Shown here one piece after another: positions 22,354 through 34,402 of a stretch of DNA of 64,000 nucleotides; within the stretch, counting starts at the first letter, position 1, and the number at the start of each line of letters is the position of its first letter. This DNA comes from Prototheca cutis (lineage: Eukaryota; Chlorophyta; Trebouxiophyceae; Chlorellales; Chlorellaceae), in contig BCIH01000006.1 in the NCBI GenBank assembly GCA_002897115.2, forward strand, positions 257,250-321,249. Reading direction: 5' to 3'. The notes below the pieces were generated by a model that had not been told where the DNA came from, did no database searches, and worked only from the letters and a program-made list of their open reading frames with translations. Made by a program: the position numbers and the translations under genes.

Positions 22354-24403
22354 TCAGCTCATCATGCGCCGGGCGCAGGTGGCATTCATCCCTTTTCCTC
22401 CGGATTTCCGGCTGCGTCGTTGCAATGCATTCATCAAACAAGCAAACGTCTGCCGCTGAGCATCGGCCATGAACACCGCGGCCCCTCCCTCTTGGCACGA
22501 GAATGGACATGTGGCACAACCCAGGCACAGCCCGCACCAGAGTTTTGTCGTTCACCCCTCTCTCCCCACACCCACCCACGCACCTGCGGAACAACGTGGG
22601 CCGTGGGCTCCTCCGAAAACCGCCGGCGTTTGGGCTGCTGTGGCGCTTCGGTCGCGCCCGATGTGGTCTCGTGTGCCCCACTGCCAGACTGCCCCAGCGC
22701 CTGGCTGCCGTACGGCGGTGCAGAGGCCATTGCTCCCTTTGCATCATATAAACTGGACGGTGGCGCGACTGCGCCGTAGCCGTCGCTCGGCGCACGGGGC
22801 GCCGCGGTCGACGGGCCCCGACGAGCAGTGGCCCCTCGCATCATTGCAACCCCTTGGCCGGCGCCCCCGACCCCAGCGGTTGCCGGTGCCGGCGGCGGCA
22901 AGGGAGGACCGTACCGCCCGTGCTCGGTCGGCGGCGGCAGCGACGGAAACGCAGCGCTAAAGTCGGCACGCACGGTGTCGATGAGACTGCGCGCCAGACC
23001 GACAGCCGCTGCCAGTTGCCCCGAGTCGGCCGTAGACACGAGCACGTGCAGCGGCTCGCGGGATTCTGGTACTGTCCCCGACCCCAGTCCCCGCAGTGCC
23101 GCCATGCAGGAGCACGTGCTTGCAATATGGCCCAGGAAAGCGTTGTCGGGCCCACGGACACGGCCCGCCAGGTCCCACATTCGCGGGCACGACGGCGGCA
23201 CGCCCACGTACCTGCAGCATGCAAGGCATCATGTCTTGCTTGCAAGAACTACTACGGGGCCGATGGATCCAAGAGTATTCTGCACAGGGAGTCTGAAGCC
23301 GAAGTATTCTGCAGCCAAAGGCAGAGCTACGCCCATGATTTACAACGATGACACCAACCTCTTCCCATCTCACAGGCAGTGATAGCCGGGGCCAGAGGTC
23401 GGGTAGGGCGCCAATGGGGCCAGGGGCAGCTGGATTGGCGTCCCCGGCATTGCTGGGAGCCCTGCCGTCGTGCTGTGTGGCCCCTCCAACGGCGCCAGTG
23501 GCCTGCCGGCCAGCAGGGCTTCCACATCAGCCACTGCCCCAGCGCATGCCGCCAACCTCTCGGCGGGATTCTGCGTTGCATGGGCGACGATCAAGCTGCA
23601 TTGCCATGCATGTCGTCGTTTCGTCTCCACACACGCCACATGTGAAGCGAACTGCAATGCTCGTATCTTGCGCATGCCCCCCGCCCTCCCACCACCAATG
23701 CACCTCGGTTTTGTCTGCAACAATGCGCAGACGAAGTGGAGGCTCGGCCCCCGGGGGCGGCACGACACCCAAGGGATAATATGCACCATCGACAGTGATG
23801 CTGACTGTGCGGCGCGCCTCGATCACCTCCTGCGTAGGCCGATCCAGCAGCTGGCCCCGCCGGACCGGATCGGCGCCATTGATGCCCACATCCGCCGACT
23901 GCAGAGTATGCTTCTGTATGCTGGCGGCCACAGATCCTGGTGCCGTGGTGGCAGAGTTTGAAAGGCGTGCGGCACCAGTGGTCAACGAGGGTGCGACCGC
24001 AACGCCGGCTGGAAATCGCCTATCGGCCCCGGTTGTGGCCGTCGTAGCACTCTGATTCCTCGGCATCGCCGCCTGGCCCGCTACAGCCGCCTGCTTCCCA
24101 GCCTCAGTCATCGCGTTGGAGTTCCTCTGTGCATGCTAGAGTGCGCAGCATGCGATGACGTGTGAGGAAGGCGGTGGCAAGCGCAGTGGCCCCCACTTCC
24201 TCCCAAAGTCAAGTGACGCCTGCCCATGCGCTGCCAGCAACCTGGTCTGTGAGGATCCGTGCAGCAGCTGCCGCACTCTCCTGAATGGCTCTGGCCACGG
24301 CATCCACGCTGCTGCTCTGGATCGGCGCGTCCGCCGAGCCAGGCACGTCCCATTTCCTCCGCCTCGCGCGAGACTGTGCCTGCTCACTCATGGGCAACTG
24401 CAT
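22354..24403 (-). CDS. RIK: KH-domain RNA-binding protein, RIK/KHDC4-like
   Basis: Minus-strand exons 24403-24242, 24126-23704, 23570-23374 and 23211-22584, plus a tentative last exon 22455-22354; about 503 residues. The N-terminus has a basic RRRKWDVPGS motif and an Ala-rich helix (SVDAVARAIQESAAAAARI), as in plant RIK. A first KH-like unit reads INGADPVRRGQLLDRPTQEV with TVSITVDGAYYPLG. The second KH unit has YVGVPPSCPRMWDLAGRVRG, RGLGSGTVPES, EPLHVLVSTAD and LARSLIDTVRADF. This is the two-KH arrangement of RIK (partner of AS1/RS2 in plants) and animal KHDC4, a splicing factor. The acidic/basic PKRRRFSEEP motif closes exon 4. The last exon keeps phase but has no family support. The ATG at 24391 is an alternative start. 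Confidence 0.83.
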
Positions 24404-24677
24404 ACCACCTCAATGCATCATGCAATGTTTCTGTGACGGAATCGGTGGGCTCTCGGCCACTTTTTTGGGAGGCCAATTCGGGGCAGGTCGTGCATCACCA
24501 AGCCCGCTTCTAGCACTCTCGGCATCGCAAACCATGTTGGGATGGAAAGACCAGCATTATAAAGCATCTGCCTGATTCTCCTTGAATGCAGTCTACTGTT
24601 TATTATTCTTTTTTCTTGTATATGACAATGTGAATCGTGTGATTAGGGGTGCCGGTATCGTTCACGCTGCGGGTGCG
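24404..24677. promoter_or_regulatory. Divergent upstream region, RIK-like / CPSF30
   Basis: Only 274 bases separate these two RNA-processing genes. The part near CPSF30 is T-rich (about 24598-24621), but no defined motif was assigned. Confidence 0.45.
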
Positions 24678-25596
24678 ATGGACGACTACGAGTTCGACTT
24701 TGAGAAGTCGCTGGCCCAGCAGCAGCGGCAGGAGCCGCAGCAGGGGACGGTGCTGTACGACAATGCATCGGGAAGGAAGGGCACGGAGCGACCACGGAAC
24801 TACCGACAGGTATGACATGGGTCTCGAGCGAGCATGCGTGCTGCCGGCAAGGGGAGCGCACTGTCCCGGCTGTGGTGACAGCACCGCCTGACACTTCCTA
24901 TTCTTCCCCAACCCCCCGTGCAGACAGTGTGCACCTATTGGTTACGTGGACTGTGCATGAAGGGGGAGTCCTGTGGCTTCCTGCACCAGTTTGACCCTGC
25001 GCGCATGCCCATCTGCCGCAACCTGCTCAAGACTGGGGTGTGCAAGGACGTGGATTGCCCATACAAGCACAGCACGGAGGAGATCAAAGAGTGCAACATG
25101 TACAAGCTTGGATTCTGCATCTATGGCCCCGCAGTACGTGTCAGTGTGTTTATTGTTGGGGGAATTCTTTTCTTTCCCCTATTGTCTGTGGTGGTGGTGT
25201 GTGTTTGGGGGGGGGGGGGGGGATGAGGTGACGGTGTGTGGGTGTGGTAACGATGTTGAGGGGCTCCAGTGCCAGGTATGAAAACATTGCACTGGGTGGC
25301 ACTGCTACCAGACTAAGGAGCATGTGCAGTGCAAACGTGATATCATTAAAACCCCCTGTCTGCCCATGCAGTGTCGCTTCAAGCACACCAGGTTGTCAGG
25401 ACCGCCGCCGGAGCCTTCCACCATTGAAGCGGCCAAGCCCAAGCAGCTTCGGAATGTGAGCATCGTGGCAGATCAAGCCAACCGAGGCATCCACCTGCTT
25501 GGGCCTCATGGCAGGCCCCGAGACCTGCCGCTCTCGCTGACAGCTGGAGAGCCAAAGTCGACAAATAGGGCCATTGTGCCACGTTCCTCGCGATGA
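24678..25596 (+). CDS. CPSF30: Cleavage and polyadenylation specificity factor CPSF30 (CCCH zinc finger)
   Basis: Three exons, 24678-24809, 24924-25133 and 25372-25596, 188 residues. CPSF30 binds the poly(A) signal region of nascent pre-mRNA in the 3'-end processing complex. Three CCCH fingers are visible: CTYWLRGLCMKGESCGFLH, CRNLLKTGVCKDVDCPYKH and CNMYKLGFCIYGPACRFKH; the exon 2/3 junction splits the third. LHQFDPARMPIC and IKECNMYKLGFC are near-identical to plant and animal CPSF30. As in plants there are three fingers and not five. The C-terminal 60 residues lack a YTH domain, so this corresponds to the short plant isoform. Intron 2 contains a G16 run at 25207-25222. Confidence 0.95.
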
Positions 25597-26054
25597 CGGA
25601 ATGCTGCCAGCTCTGATTGCCGCTGCTGCGTGCCAGGAATGCCCTCCTCCCTTGTATACACTCTTACTGCCTATTTCATTAATTGTTTCCTCCTTGTAAG
25701 GCGACACAAACTTTGGGCACAGAAGAGATGCTTGGTCGCAAGATAGAAAAGCTTGGACAGAGATGATGCCGGCGGGATGGCGGCCGGATGGCCCTGCGCG
25801 GCCAGCCTGCAGAGATCGGGGTTTGCACATAGATTTTTTCGTCGAGCTCGCGATGGCAAGCATACAACCGGGCTACCTGTACATCCATGCTGTATATTTG
25901 CTCATGTGAACCTTTGAAAATCTTTAGAAGGGCATATTGAGCGAGGCCGCTGGGACCGACATGCCGTCGGGTCAGTGACATGTCGGCACCCGCCGGGCAC
26001 TAGTCGTCCTCATTCCACGCAACATTACTCTAGCGGATTAACGATCCTTTCGCC
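25597..26054. other. Intergenic region
   Basis: CPSF30 3' flank and upstream region of the coiled-coil gene. TGTAA occurs near 25696. Nothing else was recognised. Confidence 0.4.
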
Positions 26055-28741
26055 ATGCTGTGCGAAGACGGCAACGAGGAAGATGGTAAGTGCTCGGCGG
26101 AGGGTGGCGTGGGGTCTGGGGTGGGTGGGGGGGCCCCTTGGGGGCAGGGCTCAGTTGATTGACCCAGCTACTGACCTGACTCGCCCGCTCGGCGGTGCTT
26201 GCTCCTACGGCATCTTTGCCCGTGAACCATGCAGCGCTGTTGCCAGCACGCCAGGCCAACCCCACGGGCCAGCGCCCAGCCTACTTTTGGCTCAATGAGC
26301 TTGAGCGCGTCAAGGTGGGACTGTGGGAGCTCTGTTCTCGTCTTCTCGTGGTTGATTGATTGGTTACGTGGCCTGTGAACATGTCAAGACGATACCATCA
26401 CGCCTCAGTAGGCTCAGGAGTCATCCTGCACTACCGATCATCCCCCTCAAACACAAACACAGGAGGATGCGCTACAGCACCCCGAGCGCCCGCGGGTGAC
26501 CCTCCAAGACCTCCAGGATCGAGCGGGCGACCCCAGCTTCCGTGGACGGCTGGTCCCTACTAGCCCTCGCTCCGTGGACGCCTGCCTGAAGCTGGGCATC
26601 GACCCGGCCAGCCTGCGCCACATCCCCCTGGAAGCCTATGCCGCTTGGGAGCGCGACCCGGAGCTGGCGCAGATGGCCTACGACTCTGAGGAAGCGCTGC
26701 GCCAGGTACTCTGGCTTGTGTCTTTTGCTTGGAGTGTCGGAGTGTTTGGGGGGGGGGGGGGATGATGGTGAGGGGTCCATGCCTGAGAGCAACAGCTCCA
26801 GAGGTCTTCTGCCTGGCGTGCTGCTGCACCAACTCTGCCACCCACCACCACACCAAAAGGCCCGGTTCAAGAGCCTGTTGGAAGAGAGGTCCAAGATGGA
26901 GGAGATGGGGCCTCAGGCCGCGGTTAAGCTCACCGGCGGAAGGTCCCTGCCCGGCTCCCCGGGTGCACTGCCAGTCTCCCCCGGCGCAGGTGCGGTGCAG
27001 TGGAAGGAATGGCGATCAAAATTTCTGACTGTTCTCCCCCCGAACACAGCCCCCCCACACGTATACACAGCCAACCAATACGTGCAGGTCTTGGGCTGGA
27101 GGGCACGTCTGACATGGTGGAAAGGGAGGCCCGGCGGCTGGAGGTCCTGCGCCGGCGGCAGGAACGCGAACTGCAGCAGCTCATCGAGCACGAGGTGTCG
27201 CGGCGCCAGCAACTGGAGAAGGCTGAAGCCAAAGTGGCTGCACTTGAGCGTCGGGCGGAGGAGCAGCGCAGGGCACGCGAAGCCGCCACCGAGGAATGGA
27301 GCCGCCAGCAGTGGGAGCGAGCGCTGGCCAAGAAGAAGGTGTCGTGGTGATGCTGTCGACTGTTGTGTTGATGGCCCCAAGTGCTCGCATACAACAGGAA
27401 AGGAACCGAAACGAACCTCCAACCCCACTGATCCATGCAGGAGGCAGCGGAGAAGGAAAAGGAGGCACGGGCGATGGAGGCTGCCCGCCAGGCACGTGAG
27501 GCGGCCATTGCTGCCGCGGAGGAGGAGGAAGCCGTCAGACGCCGCCTGGCTGCCCACCAGAGGTGCTTATATGCTGCTTGCATGAGTGTGAAGTCAGCCC
27601 TGTCCCCAACTGGAAAGAGAGACACGCTCGTCACACCCCACCCCCCCACCCAATAACCAGGGACCTGGATCGTCTGGCCAAGGCCAAGGCGGCACAGGCA
27701 GATGCAGCGGCAGCCCTGGCGGAGCAGGAGGCCGCTGTGGCGGCTCGGCGGGAGGCCATGGCACGCCGTGAGCGTGAACGCGACGCTGCCAGGGTACGCG
27801 GGGTTGGGAGCTTCGTAGTGTCGTTTCCTGACCGCTCAAGTGCGTTGCGCAGGGACGGGCGGCAAGGCCCAACCCCCACGCATCCCTCCGATTTCCCAAC
27901 CAGCCACGTGCATCCGCTTGGCTCACGACTGCTCCCTCTGACCCACCAACAAACATGCAGGCGGCTCAGGCCGCGGAGCGTGCGGCGGCCAATGCCCACA
28001 CGCAGCAGCTGGCGGAGGCCCGCATCCGCAGCGCACTGGAGGCCAACCGTGCCAAGGCCGAGGACCGGCTCCGTGCCGCACAGGACAGGTGGCAGGCGGC
28101 CGAAGATCGAGCGAGGTGGGGTTTGGGGGCTGGGGTGGGGGCCAGAGTGTCGATGGCTGGGAGTACATCCCCATGGAAATGGAAACCTAACCGCACCTCT
28201 CCCTCACCACACCCCACCCCTGCAATTCAAACTCAAAAGGGCTCTGGAGGTGCAGCGCGAGGCTGCGGATGCTGAGAAACGGCAAAAGGAAAAGACCAAG
28301 GAGGAGCAGCGACGCGCGATTTACGACGAGGCGCAGCGCCACGAGGCGGAGCGCGTGGCGGAGGTGCTGCGGCGNGCGGCCGACAAGGACGCTGAGCTGG
28401 AGGAGCTGCAGCGGGGTCGAGAAGCCGAGGCCGCGCGCCGCGCGCTGGAGCGGCGCCTGGCCCTGAAACACAAGGCCGAGAGCGTGGAAGAGGCCAAGCG
28501 CCGGGACGCGTTTGAGCGCGCCGAGGCGCTGCGCCGCATCGAGCAGGAAACTGCCAAGGGTCAGGCGCTCCTGGCCCAACGCGCCGCGCTTCAGCGCCAG
28601 CGTCGGCAGGCCAACCTCCAGCTGTCCATCCAGCGCCAGCAGGTGGCGCAGCGCATGCAGCGCCTGCTCAACAGCGGCAGCTGGGAAAAGGCCATCGCCC
28701 GAGGCATCAGCGTCGCAAGTCTCCTCAACACAAAACTCTGA
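26055..28741 (+). CDS. Large coiled-coil protein (CCDC177-like head motif)
   Basis: Nine exons close in phase: 26055-26085, 26235-26314, 26463-26705, 26860-26989, 27088-27338, 27441-27562, 27661-27793, 27961-28115 and 28240-28741, giving 548 residues. Residues about 40-120 hold a block with TSPRSVDACLKLGIDPASL and PELAQMAYDSEEALRQARF, which I recall from CCDC177-type proteins of animals and protists. Residues about 165-530 are an almost unbroken Arg/Glu/Ala-rich helix of heptad character (for example LEVLRRRQERELQQLIEHE). It ends in a short tail (SWEKAIARGISVASLLNTKL). Function is unknown; a cytoskeletal or centriolar role would be a guess. Exon 4 and 9 acceptors are AAAAG, not pyrimidine-rich. 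One ambiguous base at 28375 lies in exon 9. A G14 run is in intron 3. Confidence 0.72.
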
Positions 28742-29059
28742 TGCCCCATGCTGCTCCTGGGGTTCATCAAAGGCTGGTTATTCAAGGCTCAAAGCATCCC
28801 AATCCATCGACCCCGGGGAACTCTTGCATCCGCCCCCTACCCCACCCACCCCATCCATACACCTGGGCCTGAGAATGTGTTTACCGAGCCGACACAGCGA
28901 ACGAAACACTCAGTCGCCAGTTTCAAGTCATCCTCCTCCAGGGTTTGATGAAGTTGACGGTCGTGCGGCAGGTGTGGAGCATGCACAGCGTCAGCACTGG
29001 CCTCCACGTCACCACCGACACCATCGCCAAACAGTCTGGCACCTCGCCATTTCCTTGTA
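28742..29059. other. Convergent intergenic region
   Basis: Lies between the 3' ends of the coiled-coil gene and the cullin. No feature was recognised. Confidence 0.4.
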
Positions 29060-32000
29060 CTATGCCACGTATCGGTAGAGAGACCGGTCTGCATCATCAC
29101 GTTCCAGAAACTCGCGCTCGATCAGGCTCTCGATCCGCTGCTTGATGACCTGCAATGTGATGATGAACCAGTGGTTTGTTTGGGGGGGAGGGTGAGAGCG
29201 GTTTCTCTTGTGCTCGACCGTGCTGATCGCTGCTACTGGCAGCAATCAGCACGTCAGACCGTTCGCTCAGCATGCACACACGACCCATTCAATCCCCCAG
29301 TCGGTATGGTATGGTCTCATCTCAGCCCCGACGCACGTGTGGGTTGGGCAGGAACCGGGAGGACAGCTGTGCGGTGACCTCTGCCACGATCTGGCTGTGC
29401 GACAGCACCCGCCGCGACTGCATTGGAGGAGTGATGGAATGGGGGGACTTGTGCAGTTGTTTCATGCCGCACGCGACGACAAGGCGTTTCTCCACCACCA
29501 GCACCATGCGCCATTCCACACCCCCGTCCATCGATCACCTTCATTCCCCCTTGCCCACCCCACCAGCACCCCCCAAAAGCCACACACCTTCATGATGCGG
29601 ACGATGGCCGCCTCGATCTGTGGCTTGCGGTCCTCTTCCACGCGCTCGCGAGCTTCCTCTCGCCCCTCCTCCGAGTCACGCTGAGCCGCCACCATGCCAA
29701 TCTTGACCTTGTACAGCTTGGACTGGAAGGCATCGTTCACGGAGAAGACGTCGCTGTCGGCCACCTCCCGGCTCATCGGCTCCTTGCGAAGCACATTCTT
29801 GCCCTGTTTGTTCGTTCGGGTTTTGTTTTTGTGCTTGGATGCATTTGGGAGGAATCGCCTTCTGGGTCGACCTCTTTAAAGTCACGCAGATGTGGGGGCC
29901 CCCCACCCTAAACACCAACAAGAAAAAGAAGGAGAAACACAGACCTTGACGCAGGCAAGGCTCTGGAGGACACGGCGCAGCTCGAGCAGTGGGATGCCCG
30001 TGGCAGCGGCAATCTCGCTCGTGGTCAGGCGCTCGGTGTCGTTGAACAGCATGAGCACGATCATCTGGTACGTCGTGCAGCTCAGCTCGTGCCGCCGGCC
30101 GCCAAAGCTGGCCTTGATCTCCGCCGTGCCCATCGCCGGCTGCCACGCGAGCCGACGACCTGCCAGGTGTTTAATTTTTGAGGGGTGGATTGGGGGGTTA
30201 AGTGTCGGCCGGCTCGACTGACAGGACACGTCCATCCATCGTCCCCGCTGGCAATAGCAGCAGCAGCACATGCAACCCCAACAACGCCATCAGTCCAAAA
30301 ATGCTCATTCACCAGAGTGNGCGGCGGTGTAGTACTGGCGGTAGGCCTCGGTGGCTGCTTCCAGCTCGCGGGGCAGACTGCACCCGCCCGTGGCGGCTGT
30401 GTTGGCATTTGCCGGTGCAGCGGCACCACTGGTGGCACTGCTGCTGGACCCTGCGCTGCCTCCCCCGGCACCGGCCGCCCCCGCGGCGGCGGGCCACGAC
30501 CCCGTGGTGAGGACCTGGACTGACAGGTCGACTTCGAGCCCCGCGGCAGCCGGGTGTGCCTTGAAGGCGGCCAGCGCGTCACGGCTGGTCCGCATGTCTG
30601 TGAACATGGACTCAAGCTTGGACGTGAACTGGTACCCGCACTCGGCCTTGAGGCGGAGCAGCAGCCCGCGCTCCGCATCCTCGGCTGCCGTTCGCCCGGC
30701 GAGGAGCCGCCGTGCAAGGTGCTGCTTGGCATACCGCTCAAAGACGTCCTTGTCGCGTAAAAAGCGGAAGAGGAGCACCCCTGCATCCAAGGCAGCCTCC
30801 AGCTCCTCCTCCCCCGCGCCGCCGCGCGCCCCCCGGCGCAGGCGGTCGTCCAGGTACAGCGACACGTACTCGGGGGCGCGGGGGGCCTGGTTCATGAACG
30901 CCTCAAACGCCCGGTTCACCGCGTACACAAACTGCCGGTCCCCGGCAAACGCCTCGCTCACCAGCCGCTCGCACGCCTCGCGCTCCTGGCAGGATTTCGT
31001 TGAATGGTTGGTATGGGCATGGTCAGGGAGGGAGGTAGGAAGACGCGGGGGGAGTTCACCAATGACCTGTCGACCTAGCCAAAAAAACCCACACATACCT
31101 CCACGAGGGCGGCGACCCAGGCGACGGGGTCTCGGGCTCGCTCCGGATCCAGGACCAGCGCCCGGCCCCGCTCTCGGACGTGGTCGCCCAGCGCGGCTTG
31201 GAGCGCAGGGAGCCCCTCGGGCACGCGCGCAGCGAGCGAGTATAACCTGCGCAGGTCGGCATACCGCCGCCCGTCGACCATGGGCACCAACCCCGTCCCC
31301 GGCAGGGCCAGCAGCGCGGCCAGGTTGCGTGCGACGAGCTCGCGCTCGACGACACGCAGCACCGGGGTTTCAGACCCCGGGGCTAGGTAGGCCGCGCACC
31401 GCGCGCGCTCTTCGCATAGCCGAGTTTCCGAGGCCATCAAATACGCCGGGCAGTCGCCCGCGTCCAGCAGCCGCGCGGCTTCTGCAGCGTAATACTCTCC
31501 GGTCGCCTTTAAAAACGGCGCCTCAAAGTCGCTGGCGTAGACGTCGGGCCCCAGGTCGGCGTACATGGCCGCCAGGGCCCGGAGCAGCGCGCCGTCGACG
31601 AGCTCGCCGTCCCGCTCGCGGGCGACGGCGTCCAAGGCCAGGCCCAGCAGGCGCGGAGCCAGGCGCGGGCCGCGGGCGACCTCGTCCCGCCACAGCGCCA
31701 GTCCTGCCGCGTGCAGGGGCAGCAGGTGCTTGTGGTTGTGGATGTGCACACGCTCGAGGTAGTGCAGGAACGCGCGGATGACCGACAGCGACTTCAGGAA
31801 ATGGTCCCACTCGGCCTTGACCCCGGCCAGCAGCACCTCGTCCGTCAGAGTCTCCAGTCGAGCCGCCACGGTCCGCAGGTGCTCCCGCTCCGCATCAATC
31901 ACGCCGGCGTACAGCCGGTCGCCAAACTTGTACACCACCATCTGGTACGCATTCCTGTTGTTGTGGTGGTGTGGGTGCATGGGGTGCGCGTGTGAGTTGT

Positions 32001-32570
32001 GAGCAAATAAAAGAGTCTCAGGGAGATCGGGGCGACATTCGCCGCACGGCCAGGCAGGCTCGGGCAGATGCTCCGGTGCAGTGCGCATCAATGCCCCCAC
32101 CCACCCATCCACTCACTACCCATACCTGTACAGCTGTTCGAAACTCAGGCCACTGGCATTGTTGTTGTTGATTTCCTTGATGGCATCCGCCAGCATGGCC
32201 CAGGTGGTCTCTGCAAGAGTGTGGCAGGACGCAGGCAGGCCGGCTGAGCAATCCCTCTCACAGGCGCGATGCCGCCCTGGGCGACCGCCGCCCTGGGCGA
32301 CCGCCGCCCAACATGGTCCTGGTCCCCAGGGCATGCACGTGGCACAGCGGATATCTGCGCGGCATTCACTCTCACCTGCATAGTTCTTGTCCACCACACG
32401 ACCCAGGGGGTGGGTGAACTGGTCCATCTGGAGCTGCACGGTTGGGGAGTGATCAGGGGTGAGCGGGAGCGCCGCGGGGTGGCCCGCCCGTCCAATCGCG
32501 AATCGCAGATGCGTGTGCTGGTCGATACCCTCTCAGAAACGAGTACCTTGGTTCCCTTGCCGAACGACAT
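29060..32570 (-). CDS. CUL3: Cullin-3-type scaffold of CRL3 ubiquitin ligases
   Basis: Nine minus-strand exons: 32570-32547, 32433-32376, 32210-32126, 31954-31099, 30985-30313, 30159-29945, 29803-29588, 29417-29337 and 29149-29060. They give 765 residues with all phases correct. The N-terminal repeats start with TTWAMLADAIKEINNNNASG and LSFEQLYRNAYQMVVYKFGD, as in CUL3, where they bind BTB adaptors. The cullin homology domain (about residues 480-640) has KDVFERYAKQHLARRLL and ECGYQFTSKLESMFTDM. The C-terminal winged helix has the neddylation site IVRIMK, split from SRRVLSHSQIVAEV by an intron, and ends IESLIEREFLERD...LYRYVA. An unusual Ala/Gly/Ser-rich insert of about 45 residues interrupts the cullin domain near 30400-30500. 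Its NEDD8 is removed by the CSN, whose subunit CSN4 is encoded at 52.2 kb. Base 30320 is ambiguous. Confidence 0.95.
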
Positions 32571-33219
32571 GGTGACGACGCCGTGTCACACCTCCCAGCC
32601 CTGCTGTGTCGGAAACCTGGTCAAGAGGCGACGCCCAGGGAGCCGTTCGATCTACGCCTCCATTTCGGACCACAGGTTCATTACAATGAAAATTCCACCA
32701 GCAGAGGCCCACTGGGCATGGGACGGTCGCCCACACTTGTCCAGGCCCTGTCCAAGTGGGCCAGGCAGGACAAGACCTCCACCTTCGGGGGGCTGGTGCC
32801 GGAGAAGCGGTCACAGCAGCAAAGCCAAGCGGAGGGTGTTCGTGTCTAGAGTGTACAAGGCGGTTGTGGACCAGTTTTGGGGGCGGCGGGATTCAAGACG
32901 ACTTGCTGAACATGGTCGCGGGTACATCTGGTCCCAAAATCCCCCCATCGGGGTAATGATGAGGGGTGCTGGGAGGTGGTGTCGTTGGGGCGGAACCAGG
33001 GAAGGGTGTCCATGCCGCATGGCAGCCGATCATGGCCTTGCCATTCGAGGTCTTGCACGCATCCCTCGAGATGCCCGATCTTTGCTGCGAGGCAGCCACC
33101 GAGCCGCCGCTCTACGCAAGGCGGCCGGCACCAAGACTGTCGCGGGTAGTAGAGCAGTGGGCACACGGAAGGTCTGCGCTGGGATTGGAAGCGACTCGAC
33201 CCTGCAGCGTCCGCCCAGC
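32571..33219. other. Intergenic region, CUL3 upstream and ClpR2 downstream
   Basis: A 649-base spacer between tandem minus-strand genes. No coding motif was recognised. Confidence 0.4.
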
Positions 33220-34402
33220 TCATGCCCCCCGCGCCACCTTCTTCTGATTGTGTTTGATGATGACGTCTATGAGCCCGTACTCCTTGGCCTCCTTGGCTTC
33301 AAAGTACTTGTTCCGCACAAGGTCCTTTTCCACCTGAAATGGTGGGGGGGTGTTCGGCCGAGAGTTGATGCATGTTGTCATGATGGCAGCACCACGCAGC
33401 GATCAATGTGCCATTGTGGAGCAAGATTATCATTAAATCCATGTGGACCTGCGCCTGAAGATTGCTGCTGCCTCGCAGCCATCCACAGAATGGACGGGTC
33501 TGACTGGTGTCCCCACCGTGCGTCCCGTGAGTGCTGCTGACCTCCCATGGACCCAACATCGCCCCCTCCCAAACCACCACCACCACACCGCCCACGCCAC
33601 CGACCATTCCCCACGCACCGTCTCAAAGTCCTTGCCCGTGGCATAGGATAGGACGGCATTTACATAATCCCGCATGCGCAGCAGCTCCTGTGCCTCGCGG
33701 TTGATGTCGCTGGCCTGGCCCCGTGCATAGCCCGTGGGCGCGTGGAGCATGATGCGCGTGTTTTGCAGCACAGCGCGTTTGCCGCGTTTTCCCACTGCCA
33801 GGAGAAACCCTGACATGCCCATGGCGCCTCCAAAGGCCGCAGTCGCGACGTCGCTCTTAATGTGGCGCATGGTGTCGTGGAGAGCCAGGCAGGGCACCAC
33901 GTCCCCGCCGGCGCAGTTGATGTACAGGTTCAAGTCCTTTTGGTTCTCCGTGTCCAGGTACAGCATGGTGGCCACCAGCTGGTTGCTCAGCTCGTCGTCC
34001 ACGGGCTTTGTCAGGAACATGATGCGCTGGCGGTACAGTACGTTCCACAGGTCGATCCACACCCAGCGGTTGGAGCGCGGCAAGCGGTAGGGCACGCGTG
34101 GCACGCCGATGGCAGAAGCAGGGGGCGCCACACGACGCCGGGCAGGGAAGGGGCCGCGCTGGAAGGGCTGGCACCCCGCTGCCAGAGGGGACCGAGTCAG
34201 CAGCCCAAGGCCTCCCCCACCACCTGCTGCTATACACGTATGGCGGTCTCGTCATAAGCATAAACGTCGTCATGATCCAAGACCTCGTCGACCGACATCA
34301 CCATGCACAGACAAGTCCTCACGCAACGAGCCCACCTGGTCTCCTGCCTGCTGGCGTGTCCTGGAGCCCATGGGCTCGCGTGACCTTGGCGCTCGGCCCC
34401 AT
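33220..34402 (-). CDS. CLPR2: Plastid Clp protease non-catalytic subunit ClpR2
   Basis: Certain exons on the minus strand are 33333-33220 and one ending at 33619. My best 5' model starts that exon at 34178 and adds exon 34402-34336; phase closes to 246 residues, but the first exon is tentative. ClpR proteins sit in the heptameric R/P rings of the plastid ClpPR core. The IGVPRVPYR...WVWIDLWNVLYRQR stretch and YARGQASDINREAQELLRMRDY match ClpR2 best. The catalytic Ser of ClpP is replaced: GGAMGMSGFLLA has Gly where ClpP has Ser in G.A.SMG. The family is therefore non-proteolytic at this site. His of IMLHAP and the LYINCAGGD hairpin remain. The basic, Ala/Arg-rich N-terminus fits a transit peptide. 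An in-frame stop at 34252-34254 rules out simple upstream extension. Confidence 0.85.

Noticed and set aside
30351..31781. Long plus-strand ORF (476 codons) opposite the cullin
   Set aside because: It is the antisense shadow of CUL3 exons 4 and 5; its composition is Arg/Ala/Pro-rich with no family motif.
32269..33540. Plus-strand ORF of 423 codons between CUL3 and ClpR2
   Set aside because: No recognisable motif; it overlaps coding exons of ClpR2 and CUL3 in antisense and lacks a plausible gene structure.
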